Shown in pieces: positions 23,871 through 35,228 of a DNA stretch of 64,000 bases. The notes under the pieces are model-generated. The model had not been told where the DNA came from. It did not search any database and saw nothing but the letters and a program-made list of their open reading frames with translations. The stretch's first letter is position 1; each line of letters begins with the position of its first letter. The position numbers were made by a program, and so were the translations under genes. The DNA comes from Edaphochlamys debaryana (lineage: Eukaryota; Chlorophyta; Chlorophyceae; Chlamydomonadales), in assembly GCA_016858145.1 (NCBI GenBank), contig JAEHOE010000009.1:1178001-1242000 (forward strand), given 5' to 3'.

Positions 23871-25687
23871 GTGCAGCTGCACTCGTCGTGTGGGGGGCTG
23901 GCGTGGCGGCGGTGGGTTGGTGCCAGGCAGGGCCTCCCCGCATGCCCCCTGCCTTCAACAGCACGCGCTGTGCTCTGGGCGGGCCCCGGGCCGGGATTGC
24001 CCCCTGTCTTGGATTCCCCCACATGCTTTGGAGCCAACCCTGCGTCTCATACCCGGCGCCAACAACTATCGATCCCCTTGCCCGTGCCTCTCGTTGCGCT
24101 TGCTGCCTGAAGGGGGGCATGGAGCGATATGCGGCAACACGACTGGAGCCGGACCGCCCGCTTCGGGCTCATAGGACTCACCCTCCACGGCCCCTACTTC
24201 CTGTGGGGCTTCCGCATGATTGACAACAAGTTCGGGCCAGCGACCAACCTACTCACGGTAGGAGCCGCCCGTGCTTGGCCTTGGCGCCACGGGCCACCCT
24301 CGCAAGGGCGTTCTCCACCAAAGCCACTCCTGGTTAAGCAAGTGTACTGGATGCTGACCCTGCGGGCTACCATGGAGTAGAGGAGGGCCTTTGTGGGGAT
24401 GGTGGGTTGCACTGGGCGGCTGATGCTCCCGGTCTGTGCCCCATGCAGGCAGCCAAGAAGACGGCGTTTGGGCAGGTCACCCTCTTCCCGGTGCGTGCAT
24501 GCGCCTGCGCCTGCGCCCGGCTGCAACCATGCTGCGCTCTTGCTCGTAGCTGCCGCATGTTCGGCTCCAAGCGACCAAACTGCTTCACCAAGTGACGCCC
24601 CGCACTGAGCGCGTGCCGTGGCCTTCACATACCCACGCGTACCCCTCCGCCCGCACGCCCTGGGGCGCCCCATCCACCCCAACAAGGCCCACCACGCCCC
24701 CTCACCCTCCGTGCTCCCCGTTACCCCCAGGTTTACGTGGCCGTCTTCTACACCTACGTCACGCTGCTGGAGACGTGGAGCGGCGACCTGGGCCGCAGCG
24801 CGCAGGCGGTGCAGGCGCGTGGGGGGCAGGGGCTGGCGGCGTCGGGGATGGGAGGCGGGGTCGATGGGAGGGGCGCATGCGGGGGGCCAGATAGGGGCCG
24901 TGCTAGGGGAGGGGGCGGGGGTGGATAGGCCTTAAGGCCTGAAGCGAGGGGCAGGTGGTGACTTGGAGATTCGCACAAGCTTTTGAAGATGTATTTTCCT
25001 CCCGGTACACCCCCACCCACTCGGCGTCGCCCCCAGGACAAGCTGCGGCAGGTCTTCGTCCCCACCTACATGACGGGTGCGTGCATGCGTGCGCGCCCCA
25101 GGGTTTGGCAGCGTGGGGGCCTAATGAGACTCTAACGCCCCTGCCGTGCAGCCCCTCTGCCTTCAGAAATGCTACCATCCCGCCAAGCCGACCCTCTCTG
25201 CACTCGGTTCCGACCCCCCCCCCCCACCATCCCTGCCCCCACCCCACCCCCCAGGCAGTGTGTTCTGGCCCATCGCCAACATCTTCAACTTCACCATGGT
25301 CCCCCCCACCAACCGGGTGAGCCAGGGCCAGCCCAATGGGGCGAGCGGTGCTAGGGATGACGCGTTGCAGGGCTGCGGCCGGCGGGCAACAGTGGTGTGC
25401 CCCCTGCAGCCCAGGCCCACAGCCCCAAGCCATGCGACCCAGAGCCAGACCGACATGCCGTGTTGCTGTTTACCCCCAGCCCTCCCACTCCCCCCCCCGC
25501 CGCTCCACCACCACGCCCCCCGGCCCAGGTGCTCTACGTCAACTGCGCCGGCCTCATCTGGAACGCCATCCTCTCGGCCTACAACTCCCGCGCGCTCGAG
25601 GCGCAGCAGCAGGAGCAGCGGCCCGCGGTGGCTGCGGCCCCCGCAGCGCCGGCCGAGGCCAGCGGGAAAAAGACAAAGCGGGCGTGA
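23760..25687 (+). CDS. Mpv17/PMP22-family membrane protein
   Basis: Seven exons, 210 residues: 23760-23866, 24113-24257, 24449-24490, 24731-24808, 25037-25076, 25255-25316, 25529-25687; phases agree. Family marks are visible: MSTGDVVCQ near the N-terminus, RTARFGLIGLTLHGPYFLWG, DKLRQVFVPTYMTG, then FWPIANIFNFTMVPPTNR and YVNCAGLIWNAILS. These match the conserved WP-x2-N...VP-x2-R...YVN-x4-WN block of the family. Members have four membrane helices and sit in mitochondrial inner, peroxisomal or plastid membranes, where they are thought to act as channels or in organelle homeostasis. A short Lys-rich tail (SGKKTKRA) ends the protein. The N-terminus is short, so the target organelle is unclear. 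Exon 4 ends before gtgcag; later donors would break the frame. Confidence 0.92.
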
Positions 25688-27785
25688 GGCCGCTGCTGCT
25701 GCAGCCTTCGGACCCTTGAGCGAGGGGGAGGTCGGGAGGGGAACGGGAAGGGCGGGGAACCTTATTGTGGGCTGGGCTTACACGTACTGGAGGGGGACGC
25801 TGGCTTAATACGTGTTGCATCTGTTGCTCGGGCAATGGAGTGAGTGGGCGATGGAGAGTGGTGCATTCATGGCCTTGAGCGGCGAGGCAGGGAGCCTTTT
25901 GGGAACGAATGGGGGCTAATGCGGCGGTTAAACGATAGGTTGAAGCCTGACGACGTCTTGCAGGCTGCTCGACGGTGAGCTCGTAACTCTTTGAGACATA
26001 CGGACCGAAACTCCCTCGTAGTGCTCGTCATCTCATGCGGACGGGGGTCAAGCAGAGGAAGAAGGCATGTGGACTTGGAGTTTTGAGTGTCGATGCCATG
26101 TGCTGGGCAGCCCGCACTGGTGACTCTCGCTCCTGGGATGTCAGCAGCCAGGGCAACAAGGCCCGAGCACGGTCGCCTGCCCAGGCGGAGACGGGGGCAT
26201 TGGCGGGGAGGACGGGGAAAGGTGTATGGCGGGCTGACAGGGGGACAACCGAAGGCCTTGTCCTCGAACGCACTGGGGCGTGGGTGAGCTGCGAGCCGCA
26301 AATTGCGGAGGTGAACTTGCGCAGGTGGGGCGTTGCTGTGCGGATAGTGAGTGTCCTGCACTCCGGACTGCGGGAGCGCAAAGTGCCCCGCACTGCTGCA
26401 AGAGTGCGTCGCCTGGCCAGGGGCCCACCAGTTTAACTACGAAGGGAAGCGACAGGAGAGCGAGGATGTTGAGGAGGGCGGAGGTACTCGTCGCTCTATC
26501 TGTACGGCCTTCAGTAGTACGGCTGGTCTCAGCTAGCACCTTCCGCCTCCAACCCACGGTGGGACGGTTGCCTTGGCAGCTGTTAATCAGCATAGCAGGT
26601 CCACAGCGGGTAGTGCCGTGTGGTGCTGGATAGACCTGCTGCTGTGTGTTGCAAGGGGGCTATGTCCGCCCGTCCCGCGAAGGTGGGCATTTTGTAGAAA
26701 CGTACACCACTCAGGGGCCCATGCCTGCCCCGCGCCTGGACAACACTGTACAGGCCCAGTCTTGCAACCAGGGTTGGCTCCTTGCTAGCCGTTGCCCTTG
26801 CGCACTACACGTGCCTCCTGCGGGGACTGATCCCCGCGGTCCCGTGAGCAGAGCAATCCATCCAACAGCACACAGCCACAAACCGAGCCGCCATGCTATG
26901 CCCTAAAGCGCATGGCCCACAGAGCCGGCCGAAGGCATGACTGCATGCCCTTGCCTACGGAATGAAACGCTGTGGTTCCGGGCATGGCCGCAACCATAGA
27001 CCACCGCACACGCCACCTCAACACGCACGCTCTGGTCCTCGGCCAGAAGGCGGGAGAACACCCGCCCAGCACCGCACCACCATGGTCGTCCGCGCAGCTC
27101 GCAAACCACACACCAAGCACCCACAAACAAGCCGAGGCCCACTCGGTAGCAAGCGCACGAATTTGCTGGAACCCAAGCGAGGTCACCAGTCATAGCAACG
27201 GAGAAGTCAAATGTAGCAAGCCGCCTGACCCGTGATCTGCTGTCACAGCCAGTCGCTGCTTAGTGCAGCGCTTCTCTGCGGCCCCCTTAACCCTGACTCT
27301 AGCATACCTCGCCAGCTGCCCCCCTAAGCCCTCAAGCTCCGCACCCCAGACCCTTCACCTCCTCTGCTGTATGCCTGCCCACCTGCCCCTCAAACCTGGA
27401 TCCCATCCCCTGCTAGCTAGCCCTCAGCCCCACGCACGCCACAATCCTCGAATTCATCCAACTCCACCGTCCACACCCGGGCGCGGATGCTGCGCCTGAC
27501 CAGCGCCCCGAGCCAGGACGCCGCCCGCCCACAGCACCCGTGTGCCGCCCTTCCGCCCCGCCAGTCCGCCCACGCCCTCGCTCGGTTGCCTGCGAGCTCT
27601 GTCCAGACGCTCGCTGGCACGGCCCGCCACGCGGCGAGCCCCTATCGCCGGAGACGCAGCAGCGACCGCCACCGCCCGGGGCGGGCCCGCGCCCCGAGGA
27701 CCCGCCACGGTCCCCAGGGCCGCGGGCCGCCCCTGCTCTAGGCTTCGCGGTCCTGCTTCTTGGGTGCGTCCCCGGCGGCCGCGTT
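25688..27785. other. 2.1-kb convergent spacer without a supported gene
   Basis: It lies between the 3' ends of the Mpv17 gene (+) and the transporter gene (-). Open frames of up to about 150 codons occur on both strands, but none has splice context, low-complexity algal protein style or a recognisable motif. I see no RNA gene. It should contain both 3' UTRs. Confidence 0.5.
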
Positions 27786-30700
27786 TCATGTGGGCCGCCG
27801 CGGAGACTGCTCGTAGAATGTCCCAGCGCCGACGCTGCAGGCCGGAGAAAGAAAGAGAGGACGAGTCAGGAAGGACGGCGCCTGAGCAGCGTCGGGAGGA
27901 GCAGCAAAGCACGCGACTACAAGAAAGTGTACGCGTACGGCCCTCCTTTCCGTAGCAGGCTCAGGGGTCGAGCCGCCCGCACCCCTTCCCCTGGGAGCCT
28001 TCCCCCCCTCCCTCCAAAGGCGCGCAGCCCCCACCAGACGAGCAGGAAGGCGATGCCCGAGGGCGTGGCGTGTTTGTCCCAGATGAGCACGTTGATGACC
28101 ACAGTGATGATCTGACGGGGGTCGCGGGTGGGTTGGGGTCGGGTTAGGATGAGGTGGGGAGAGGAGGGATTGGAGAGGGCCGGCATGGGGGCCATGCTAC
28201 ACGAGCGATGCGAGTAAGAACCCTGTCCAGGATACGGTCGCGGTCGTTGCTGTGATTGGCTATGACGGAAGCGTCAGCTGCCAAGGCGTTGGACCAGTCT
28301 TCAAGACTGGTGACAGCAGCCCTGGGGACTGCAAGAATGTTGGTCGAAATCCGAAACAGCAGCGTCTGGCGCTCCTAGTTGAGCTGCAGTGTGGTGGGCA
28401 TAGTGTATAGCGAGTTGCTTGCGCTTAACGGCCTAGCGATCCAGCGACGGAGTAAGCCGTGAGTCCCACGGCGTCCCCTCCTCCGTTTCCGCCCGCACCC
28501 CTTCCGTGCCCCACCTTGCACAGGATGCCCACGATGGTGAAGAGCGTGGCCGACACCGTCTCACGCAGCAGGTAGGACGAGTGGCTCATGCACACGCCCA
28601 CCACGCACGACAGCACCAACGGGGTCACCACGGAGCCCGTCCTGCGCCAGGGGGTGCGTGGGGTTTGGGGTCGTGAGGGGTGCGAGGTTTGGGTGTGGGC
28701 CGCTTGTCCCGCAGTCCCCGCCTTCCGTCCTGCCAGCACCGGCAGACTGCCTCGCCCCGGCGCCGCCACGCTTCTACAGCCGTGGACCAGCTTCCCAGAC
28801 ATCGCCTCCCCCCTGGCATCTCTTCCCTTCCTCACCCTCACTACCCCCCCCCCTCACCATGCCGTGGTGGCCAGCACCTTGTGCTCCCCCAGCAGGGGCA
28901 CGGCGAAGGCCAGGGGGATGAGCGCAATGAGGTTGGTGTAGTAGACCTGGGGGTGGGGCGGACGGTGGCAGCAACAGCTAAACGCGCAGCTTCACAGCCG
29001 GGGCAACGTGGCGGACCCTGGACGCAGGTCTGCAGGTGCAGGGAAACAATCCGCTGCTGTTTTGTCCGCCGCCGACCCCGGCCTATGCGGCCCTGCAGCC
29101 GCCCTCCGCCGCCCCCCCTGCCCAACCACACCCGCGCCCAGTTGGTCATCTTGACGGTGTCGCACATGTGCTTCACGTACACGGTGTCGAATGTGAAGAA
29201 GGCGTACCTGGGGAATGCCGGGGTACAATGAGCAGCGCTGATCTATGCAGTCACCTCCGCATACAGCCCCCCGCCCAGCGAGCCGCCTGTCCAGTACAGC
29301 AACATGACCCCCCATCCCTCCCCCCCTATCCGCTCCGGCCCCCCCCCCGGCCCCTCCCCCGGCCCCTCCCCCCCCCACCACAGCAGCAGCCAGTAGTAGG
29401 CGTCGATCTTGTAGTCAGCATCCACCATCACGTACTGTACGGCACACGTACGGCAGTGAGTCACGGGTCTGTCGTGCAGCCCAGGCCACTGCCCTCACGC
29501 CACAACGCTGCTTATGTCCGGGCCCTCACGCATATGCGCTGGCCGGAACGGAGGCCTGCAATTGTCCTGCCCCTCTGTCTGCCCCCCTCCCCCCCCACTC
29601 ACCCCCACCGACCCCGCCAGCAGCACCACCAGGCTCAGCCATGAGCGCAGGGAGGGCAGCATGCGGCCCAGGAAGAAGTAGTCGCACAGGGACAGCACCT
29701 GGGGGGGAGGGGGGGGAAGAGGAGGGGGGTCCGACACAGCGGAATTGGCAGTTGTGGAATCCCCGGCCTCAAGATATGGGACCCCGGTACAGACACGTAT
29801 ATGGCAAGCTAGGTGGTGTCCAGCGCGTGAGGTCCCACAAAGTAAAGAGAGGCCGGGGGTAAGGCGACGAGGAGTGCACCATCGGCATGCAAGGGTCATG
29901 TCATGAGCCAAAGCCCATGCGCCCGTTTCATTCTTGCGCACCCGGCTACACAAGTGAGCGACCAGCTTCCCTAGACACGTAACCAGGGGTCCTTTGCGCT
30001 CGCGACCAGAATCTTGATATACATATTAGTCCACCAGCAGTTATGGCGCCCTGTGCCCTGCTGAAGCGTGGCAATGCGCTACCAGCGTCGCGTGGTGGCG
30101 TGCCCGTGCCCCACCCGGGGGGCGGGGGACCCACCAGGGGCGTGGAGGACCTGAAGGTGATGAAGGTCTCCACGTTGGCGTGCTGCAGCACCTTGATGTT
30201 GGCAAAGATGGTGCCCAGAAAGCTGGGGGAGGGGGTAGGGAGGAGAGAGGGGCGGGGCCTGTGAGCTAACCACCTCCTAGCATGCCTCGCAGGGCGTCGG
30301 ACGCCACAGAGGGTGTCCCCACGGAGTGTCCCACATCGGCGGGGCCCGTCCGCCGTGTCGCAGCCTCGGGCTCCACCCGGGCCGCCAGCCTGCTGCCACC
30401 AGAGCACAGACAGCTCCGCGCCTTGCCGCGCGCTAGGCGCTCTTGGACCCATGCCCAGGCACCGGCCTCACCCGACCACCACCCGGGGCCCCATCGGTCC
30501 GCGCCCCACCTCAGCCCCTGAGTCCATGCTCCGCCGACCACAACCTGAGCTCCCACGCTCACGATAGCACCCAAGCCACCGCTGGCCCACCACCGCCGGA
30601 CGACCCCCCCCCAGCCCCCGCGCCTCACCCGACCACCACCCATATGAACTTGCGCAGCTTGGCCCACTCCACCGCCTCCGCCGACACCAGCCCCGCGTGG

Positions 30701-31448
30701 TTGCCCACCGCCACGAACAGCGTGGCGGTGAGCAGCTGCACGCACAGCACCGAGGTGGGGCAGGGCAGCTGGTGGATGGCCACCTTGTTGATCACCAGCT
30801 GGGGGGCAGGCGGGGAGGGTGGGGTGGAGGGTGGCACGCGTTGGCGGGGGTAAGGAGCCCTCGCAAGGCCAGGTACTGCCAGGCCAGCAGCAGTCCCGGC
30901 GTCCAGACAGGCGCTACGGGCCCGCTAGGGAAAAGGTTCGCCCGCCCCGCGGGCCCTCCCCACCATCGTGCTACTACAGAGAGCGTAGTAGCTGATGGCT
31001 AGCGTGGCGAGACCTGTTGCAGAGGGGAGCGGGGTTTGCGTTGTGAAGGGCTCCCTGGCACAGACGGGGCGGAGCTGGCCGGAACTGGCGGGTGTTTGGG
31101 CCTGGCGGCTTGGGCACCCCTCCCCAGCCCTCCCCCCCCGATAGTTGCTTATACGAATACGCCAGTACATATAGACCTCCGGGCCTGGCGTATGCATCCA
31201 GCATCAACATAAGGCTCCTTGGAGCCGTGGGAGGGGCGCACAAGCAGTGCGGCAACTGGATGGATGCTGCAACCCCGCTTCAAGGGCTCACCCATTCCCA
31301 TGAAGATTGGCTTGCGCTTATCCACTTTGACGGGTTTGTCTGATGCAGAGTCCACGTTTGTTGCACTGGCCTTCTGCCCCTCTACATCGCCCATGGTCGA
31401 AAGAAGCGCTTGCTGCTCCTCATCCTTCTGCTGTTCCGCAGACGTCAT
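27786..31448 (-). CDS. Nucleotide-sugar transporter, GDP-fucose type (GONST4/GFT1-like)
   Basis: Eleven exons, 344 residues: 31448-31292, 31013-30964, 30798-30629, 30222-30135, 29698-29603, 29434-29379, 29207-29132, 28946-28858, 28641-28515, 28111-28035, 27834-27786; all phases fit. After a polar 50-residue N-terminus come about ten membrane helices of the drug/metabolite-transporter fold. Family blocks: YYALCSSTMVLVINKVAIHQ, HANVETFITFRSSTPL, DTVYVKHMCDTVKMTNWAR, and TVVINVLIWDKHATPSG, very close to plant Golgi GDP-fucose transporters. The likely role is to import GDP-L-fucose (or GDP-mannose) into the Golgi lumen for glycan and wall polymer synthesis. Introns 4 and 9 hold copies of promoters and first-exon pieces from neighbouring genes, in plus orientation, antisense to this gene. 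It is head-to-head with the plastid Rossmann gene. Confidence 0.93.
28204..28463. repeat. Decayed copy of the coiled-coil/Mpv17 gene-start segment in transporter intron 9
   Basis: Compared with the source at 23386-23870, this copy keeps the first coding block (about 92% identical), the upstream block and the last bases of Mpv17 exon 1 with its gtgagt donor. It lacks most of the central spacer. The coiled-coil gene's start codon has become ATA (bases gctat for gccat). A roughly 50-bp insert at 28280-28329 contains a perfect 9-bp hairpin, accagtctt-c-aagactggt. Confidence 0.85.
29728..30097. repeat. Near-identical copy of the SpoVS/VTE4 promoter and VTE4 first-exon start in transporter intron 4
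   Basis: About 370 bp matches 42002-42372 with only a handful of differences (for example gacacag/gatacag). The copy runs from the SpoVS-side upstream region through the intact VTE4 ATG (30042) and about 55 bp of the VTE4 transit-peptide exon, then diverges abruptly. It lies wholly in the intron between exons 5 and 4 of the transporter, in antisense orientation to it. Confidence 0.95.
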
Positions 31449-31743
31449 TTGTCCCTATTACGATTACTTGTATCTCCTACGGTGCAGGCGGCGCCCAGAG
31501 TGGCCCGGGCTGTTGGCGCGAAAGTAACAAGCAGGTCGCGCCCCGTATGTAGCTACCGCCTGCTATCTCCTTTGTCTTAGGAGTCAAGCCTGTGCACAGC
31601 AAATGCGTCTGGGGCGGAGGGGGGGGAGTCGAACGCCGGAACGCGGGGATGCACATGCATGAGCTGCAAGTGCACGACGACTGCGCCACGACGAGTGGGC
31701 TTATTCTTACAGCCTCATACCCAGATATCACGTTCTGTCAAGA
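31449..31743. promoter_or_regulatory. Divergent promoter, transporter (-) / plastid Rossmann gene (+)
   Basis: A 295-bp spacer separates the two start codons and must contain both 5' UTRs and core promoters. A G-rich stretch lies at about 31614-31627. No TATA-like element is obvious. Confidence 0.55.
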
Positions 31744-34658
31744 ATGCGCGTCTCAGCCTTTCAGCAATGCCTGCGTCCGCGCCAGGCGGTGCCTGCCTCA
31801 TCCCCTCGGCCATGCCCGCGAGTGACCACCCGCCGCTGCGTCGCGGCCCGCTGCCAAGCCAGCAGCGCTAGCGGAGTGGAGTCAAGTCAGCCCCAGGCAA
31901 GCATTCGGGGGCTCGCCGGGGGCCTTCCGTTCCCCCTGGGGGACACAACACAACGCATACCCCTGCACGCACCCTGCCACCCCCGCAGGCCCCCGCGCGG
32001 CTGCCCGCCTCCACTGATGCGGGCAGGCGCGGTATGCTGCGGCTGCTGCTGGGCGCCGCGGGCGTCGCTGGCGGCCTGGGGCTGCGGCTGACGGGCGGGG
32101 CTCTGGAGGCCCTGGCCGCCGAGGGCGTGACCACGGTGAGGAGCACGCCCGAATCGCTTGACGCGGGGAGCAGGTGCCTTTGGACTTTCTGTCAGACTGC
32201 GTGCACTCCACCAAGGATGAGCTGCCTTGCTGGGCCTAGATGCCGGCTGTCCCTGTCCTCCCTCCGCTCGAGGCCAGCCAGTGCGGTCCAGGGCCCCTGC
32301 GATGCCGCCAGGGGCGGCGGTCCTCCGACAGAGCGCCCCGCGAGCCACGTGTCCATGGTGATGGTCGGCTGCCCCCCCCCCCTGCAGGTCTTTGTGGCCG
32401 GTGCCACGGGCAACACGGGCCGGCGGGTGGTGCAGCAGCTGAGGGCGGCAGGCTTCGCCGTGCGAGCGGGCGTGCGGGTGGGTGGTGGGTGGGTGGGCCT
32501 GGTAACACGTACCGTAGGGTGCCGGTGCCGTGCGGGACTTGACCAGGCCTTGCATGACGAGTGCCGTTGATCCGCTCTCCCCACCTCTCACCCTCACTCT
32601 TCCTCCCCGCATACCCCGCCCCCCCCCCCGGTGCCCCGCAGTCCACCGCCAAGGCCCTGTCCCTGGGCTTCGGGGCGGACTCCGGCATTAGCGTGGTGGA
32701 GGCGGACGTGACCAAGGGCAAGGAGTGAGGGGGGGGGGGGGGGTTCGGGAAAGAATTTGCACACGGCGTGATGGGTCACCAGCGGCCTTTCCCTTGCCCC
32801 CCCACACGGCAAACCCTCTCTCCCCTGTCGATCGCTGCCCCCACCAACAACCTATCCCTGTTTTATTGCCGGCACCAACGGCCCATCTTGCCCGCCCGCC
32901 CGTCTCGCCCTCTCTGACCTGCCTTCCCTGCCCGCGCCGCGCACCCGCCATCCTGCCCCCTCCACCGTCCTCCTCCCCTCCTCCCCTCCCCCAGCTTCCT
33001 GGCTGAGGCGCTGGGCGGGGCGCAGGTGGTGGTGGTCGCCACCGGGGGGGACCCGGACAAGGTCGACCAGCAGGTGGGGGGGGGGCAGAGGGGGAGCTAC
33101 GGGTGGAGCAGGGCGCTACGGGTGTGGTTGTGGTCCCGATGCCGGCCTTACCGAGGCCAACCACCCCCTACGGACCATGCCGCCCCCCTGCCCCTGGGCT
33201 CGACGGCCGCGTTTCCCGCTCGAGAAATAGCCCCTGCCCCCCGTTGCTTTCACCCCCCCCCCCCCAGGGCACCATCGACCTGGTGGACGCGGCCGTGTCC
33301 CGGGGCGTGTCCAAGTTCGTGCTGGTCAGCAGCCTGCTCACCAACGCAGAGGCGGTGAGGGGGGGGAGGCGGGGGTAAGGGGTGAAGTGTCGGGAGGTGA
33401 GCGCAGGGGAAGAGGTGTTTGCGGGGCGTGGACCGGGGCACCTGCCTCGCCGTCATTCCCTCCGCGCCGTGAGTTGATGCCAACTACCCCCGTTTTACCG
33501 CCACCCCATCCCCCACCCCCCGCCGCCCCGCCGCCCCGCCCAGGTGGGTCAGAAGGCCAACCCCAACTACATCTTCCTGCAGGTGTGGGGGGGGGACGGG
33601 GGAGGCGGGCAGAGGGTGGGATGGCAAGCGATAGCTTGGATCCACCGATGGAGCTTGTACCGACGGGGCTGGGGCTAAAGCAATGAAGGAGCCGCCCTGA
33701 AGCCCACCCGCCTCCTCTCTGCTCCCCGCTATCTTCCCTCTGGACCCCAGCTGTTCGGCGGTGGCGTGCTGGGCAAGAAGCTGGTGGCGGAGAAGTACCT
33801 CCGCGCCAGCGGCCTCAACTACACCATCATCCGGTGGGGAGGGGGTGGTGGGGTGGGGTGGGGGTGGGATTGGGTTGGCCCGGTAGGCGTGATAAGTTGG
33901 GCGCGGCCGAGCACGGCGGCGACGGTGTCCGGCGGGGCGGGTACAGCAGCGCGGGCAAAGGGCTGCCGGCACGCCCCAACCCTGGCGACCGCCTTCCCGC
34001 TGCCCCCCTGGCCACCGTCCCGCCCCCCCCCCGCCCCCCGCGCCTGCAGCCCCGGCGGCCTGTCCAACGACCCCGAGGCCGACGTGGGCAATGTGGTGCT
34101 GCGGGGGGAGGACTCGCTGTTCGCTCTGGACACCGACCCGGGGCGGCGCATCAGCAGGGACACCGTGGCGGCGGTGGCGGTGCAGGTGGGGGTGGGGCGG
34201 GTGGGGCGGGTGCGGGCGGCGGAGGGTGGATGCTAAGCAGAATGTCGAGACAGGTTGGTGGTTGCATCAGGTGGAGACGTGTGGGGATGAGGGGCAGCGG
34301 GTTCGTGAGAGGAGGGGGCGGGGATGTTGGGGAGGCGGTCAGGCGTGGCCCTGGCGAGGTGTTGAAAGGGAGCCAGCGCGCCGGGTGTGGGGGCCGCGGG
34401 TGGTGGTGACGCCCTCGACGCCCGGCAGCCGCATGCCTCCAGCCACGGCGCACGCAGCTGGCCCTTCGCCCCTCACGGCCAGCGCCCCTGTGTACCTCTC
34501 GTCGTTTCCCATCCCTCCCGCTCCCCCCCCCCCACACACTCCCTCCCCCCCCCCAGGCCGTGCTGCAGCCGGGGGCCTCGAAGGACAGGGTGGTGGAGAT
34601 CGTGGCCTCGCCCTCGGCGCCCAAGCTGCCGGTCGACCAGTGGTTCACGGGACTGTGA
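31744..34658 (+). CDS. Plastid NAD(P)-binding Rossmann protein (atypical SDR, At2g34460-like)
   Basis: Ten exons, 332 residues: 31744-31896, 31989-32135, 32388-32477, 32642-32724, 32995-33073, 33268-33354, 33544-33582, 33751-33833, 34050-34185, 34557-34658. The Arg/Ser/Ala-rich first 50 residues (MRVSAFQQCLRPRQ...) look like a chloroplast transit peptide. The nucleotide-binding loop is VFVAGATGNTGRRV (101-114). Later blocks are DLVDAAVSRGVSKFVLVSS, AEKYLRASGLNYTIIRPGG and VVEIVASPSAP, collinear with plant plastid/plastoglobule proteins such as the Arabidopsis At2g34460 product and the TIC62 Rossmann domain. The substrate is unknown. Exon 1 appears to end at a GC donor (CAG/gcaagc); an in-phase GT donor 15 bases upstream is less likely. 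The hydrophobic segment MLRLLLGAAGVAGGLG after the transit peptide could aid membrane or globule association. Confidence 0.9.
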
Positions 34659-35228
34659 GCGGGCGGAGCTGTCCATGCTGGACGGGTTCGGCCCGTCGGC
34701 CACGACTTGTGCGAGAGTACGGCTTTGAGCAGCCGTGAGGGGGGGTTTGCCGGCAGATACCGGACCGTGTGGACATGGTGGATACTGCGTGCAGGAGTTT
34801 ATACTCGGGAGGACGGGATCCTTTTGGCTTCTGCGTGTTGCAAGTTCGCCGTGTGTGTAAGGGCAGAAGAACCGTTGATGAGCCACGGCGTGTGCATTCA
34901 GCCAGAGGTGGGGGGGTACAGGGCCCAAGGGCAGCTCAAGAAGCAGCCGCCGCCTATCTAACGGGGGCAGGGGAGGGGGGGGGGGGGGGGGTGCAGGGGG
35001 GAGCCACGCGGGAGTTCAGTGATTTCAGTCGAAGAGGTGGGCAGCACGAGAGACAGTTGTCTTTAGAGGGAACAGCAGAGAAGGGGGCGAAGCAAGCAGC
35101 CATGAAGAAACCGCGGGATCCAGGCGTCTTAGTGCGACGGCGAGCTCGAGGTGCCGCCTCCATCTCTTTATCGTTTATTCTCAGCATACAAATTCCTTAC
35201 TGTAAAGCGCACCAAGGAGCATGTAGCG
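34659..35228. other. Spacer between Rossmann and GT92 genes
   Basis: It holds the 3' UTR of the upstream gene and the promoter of the GT92 gene. A long G homopolymer run (about 34975-34992) is the only distinctive feature; its length is probably unreliable in assembly. Confidence 0.5.

Noticed and set aside
26035..26436. 133-codon plus-strand frame in the Mpv17/transporter spacer
   Set aside because: No homology signal, splice context or compositional match to the real proteins here.
29243..29464. Small frames around 29243-29953 as separate genes
   Set aside because: They mix transporter exons 5 and 6 with intron sequence and the copied VTE4 promoter.
29728..30097. Interpretation as a SINE
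   Set aside because: No tRNA-derived box A/B, poly-A tail or target duplication was found; the content is explained by the SpoVS/VTE4 promoter and coding start.
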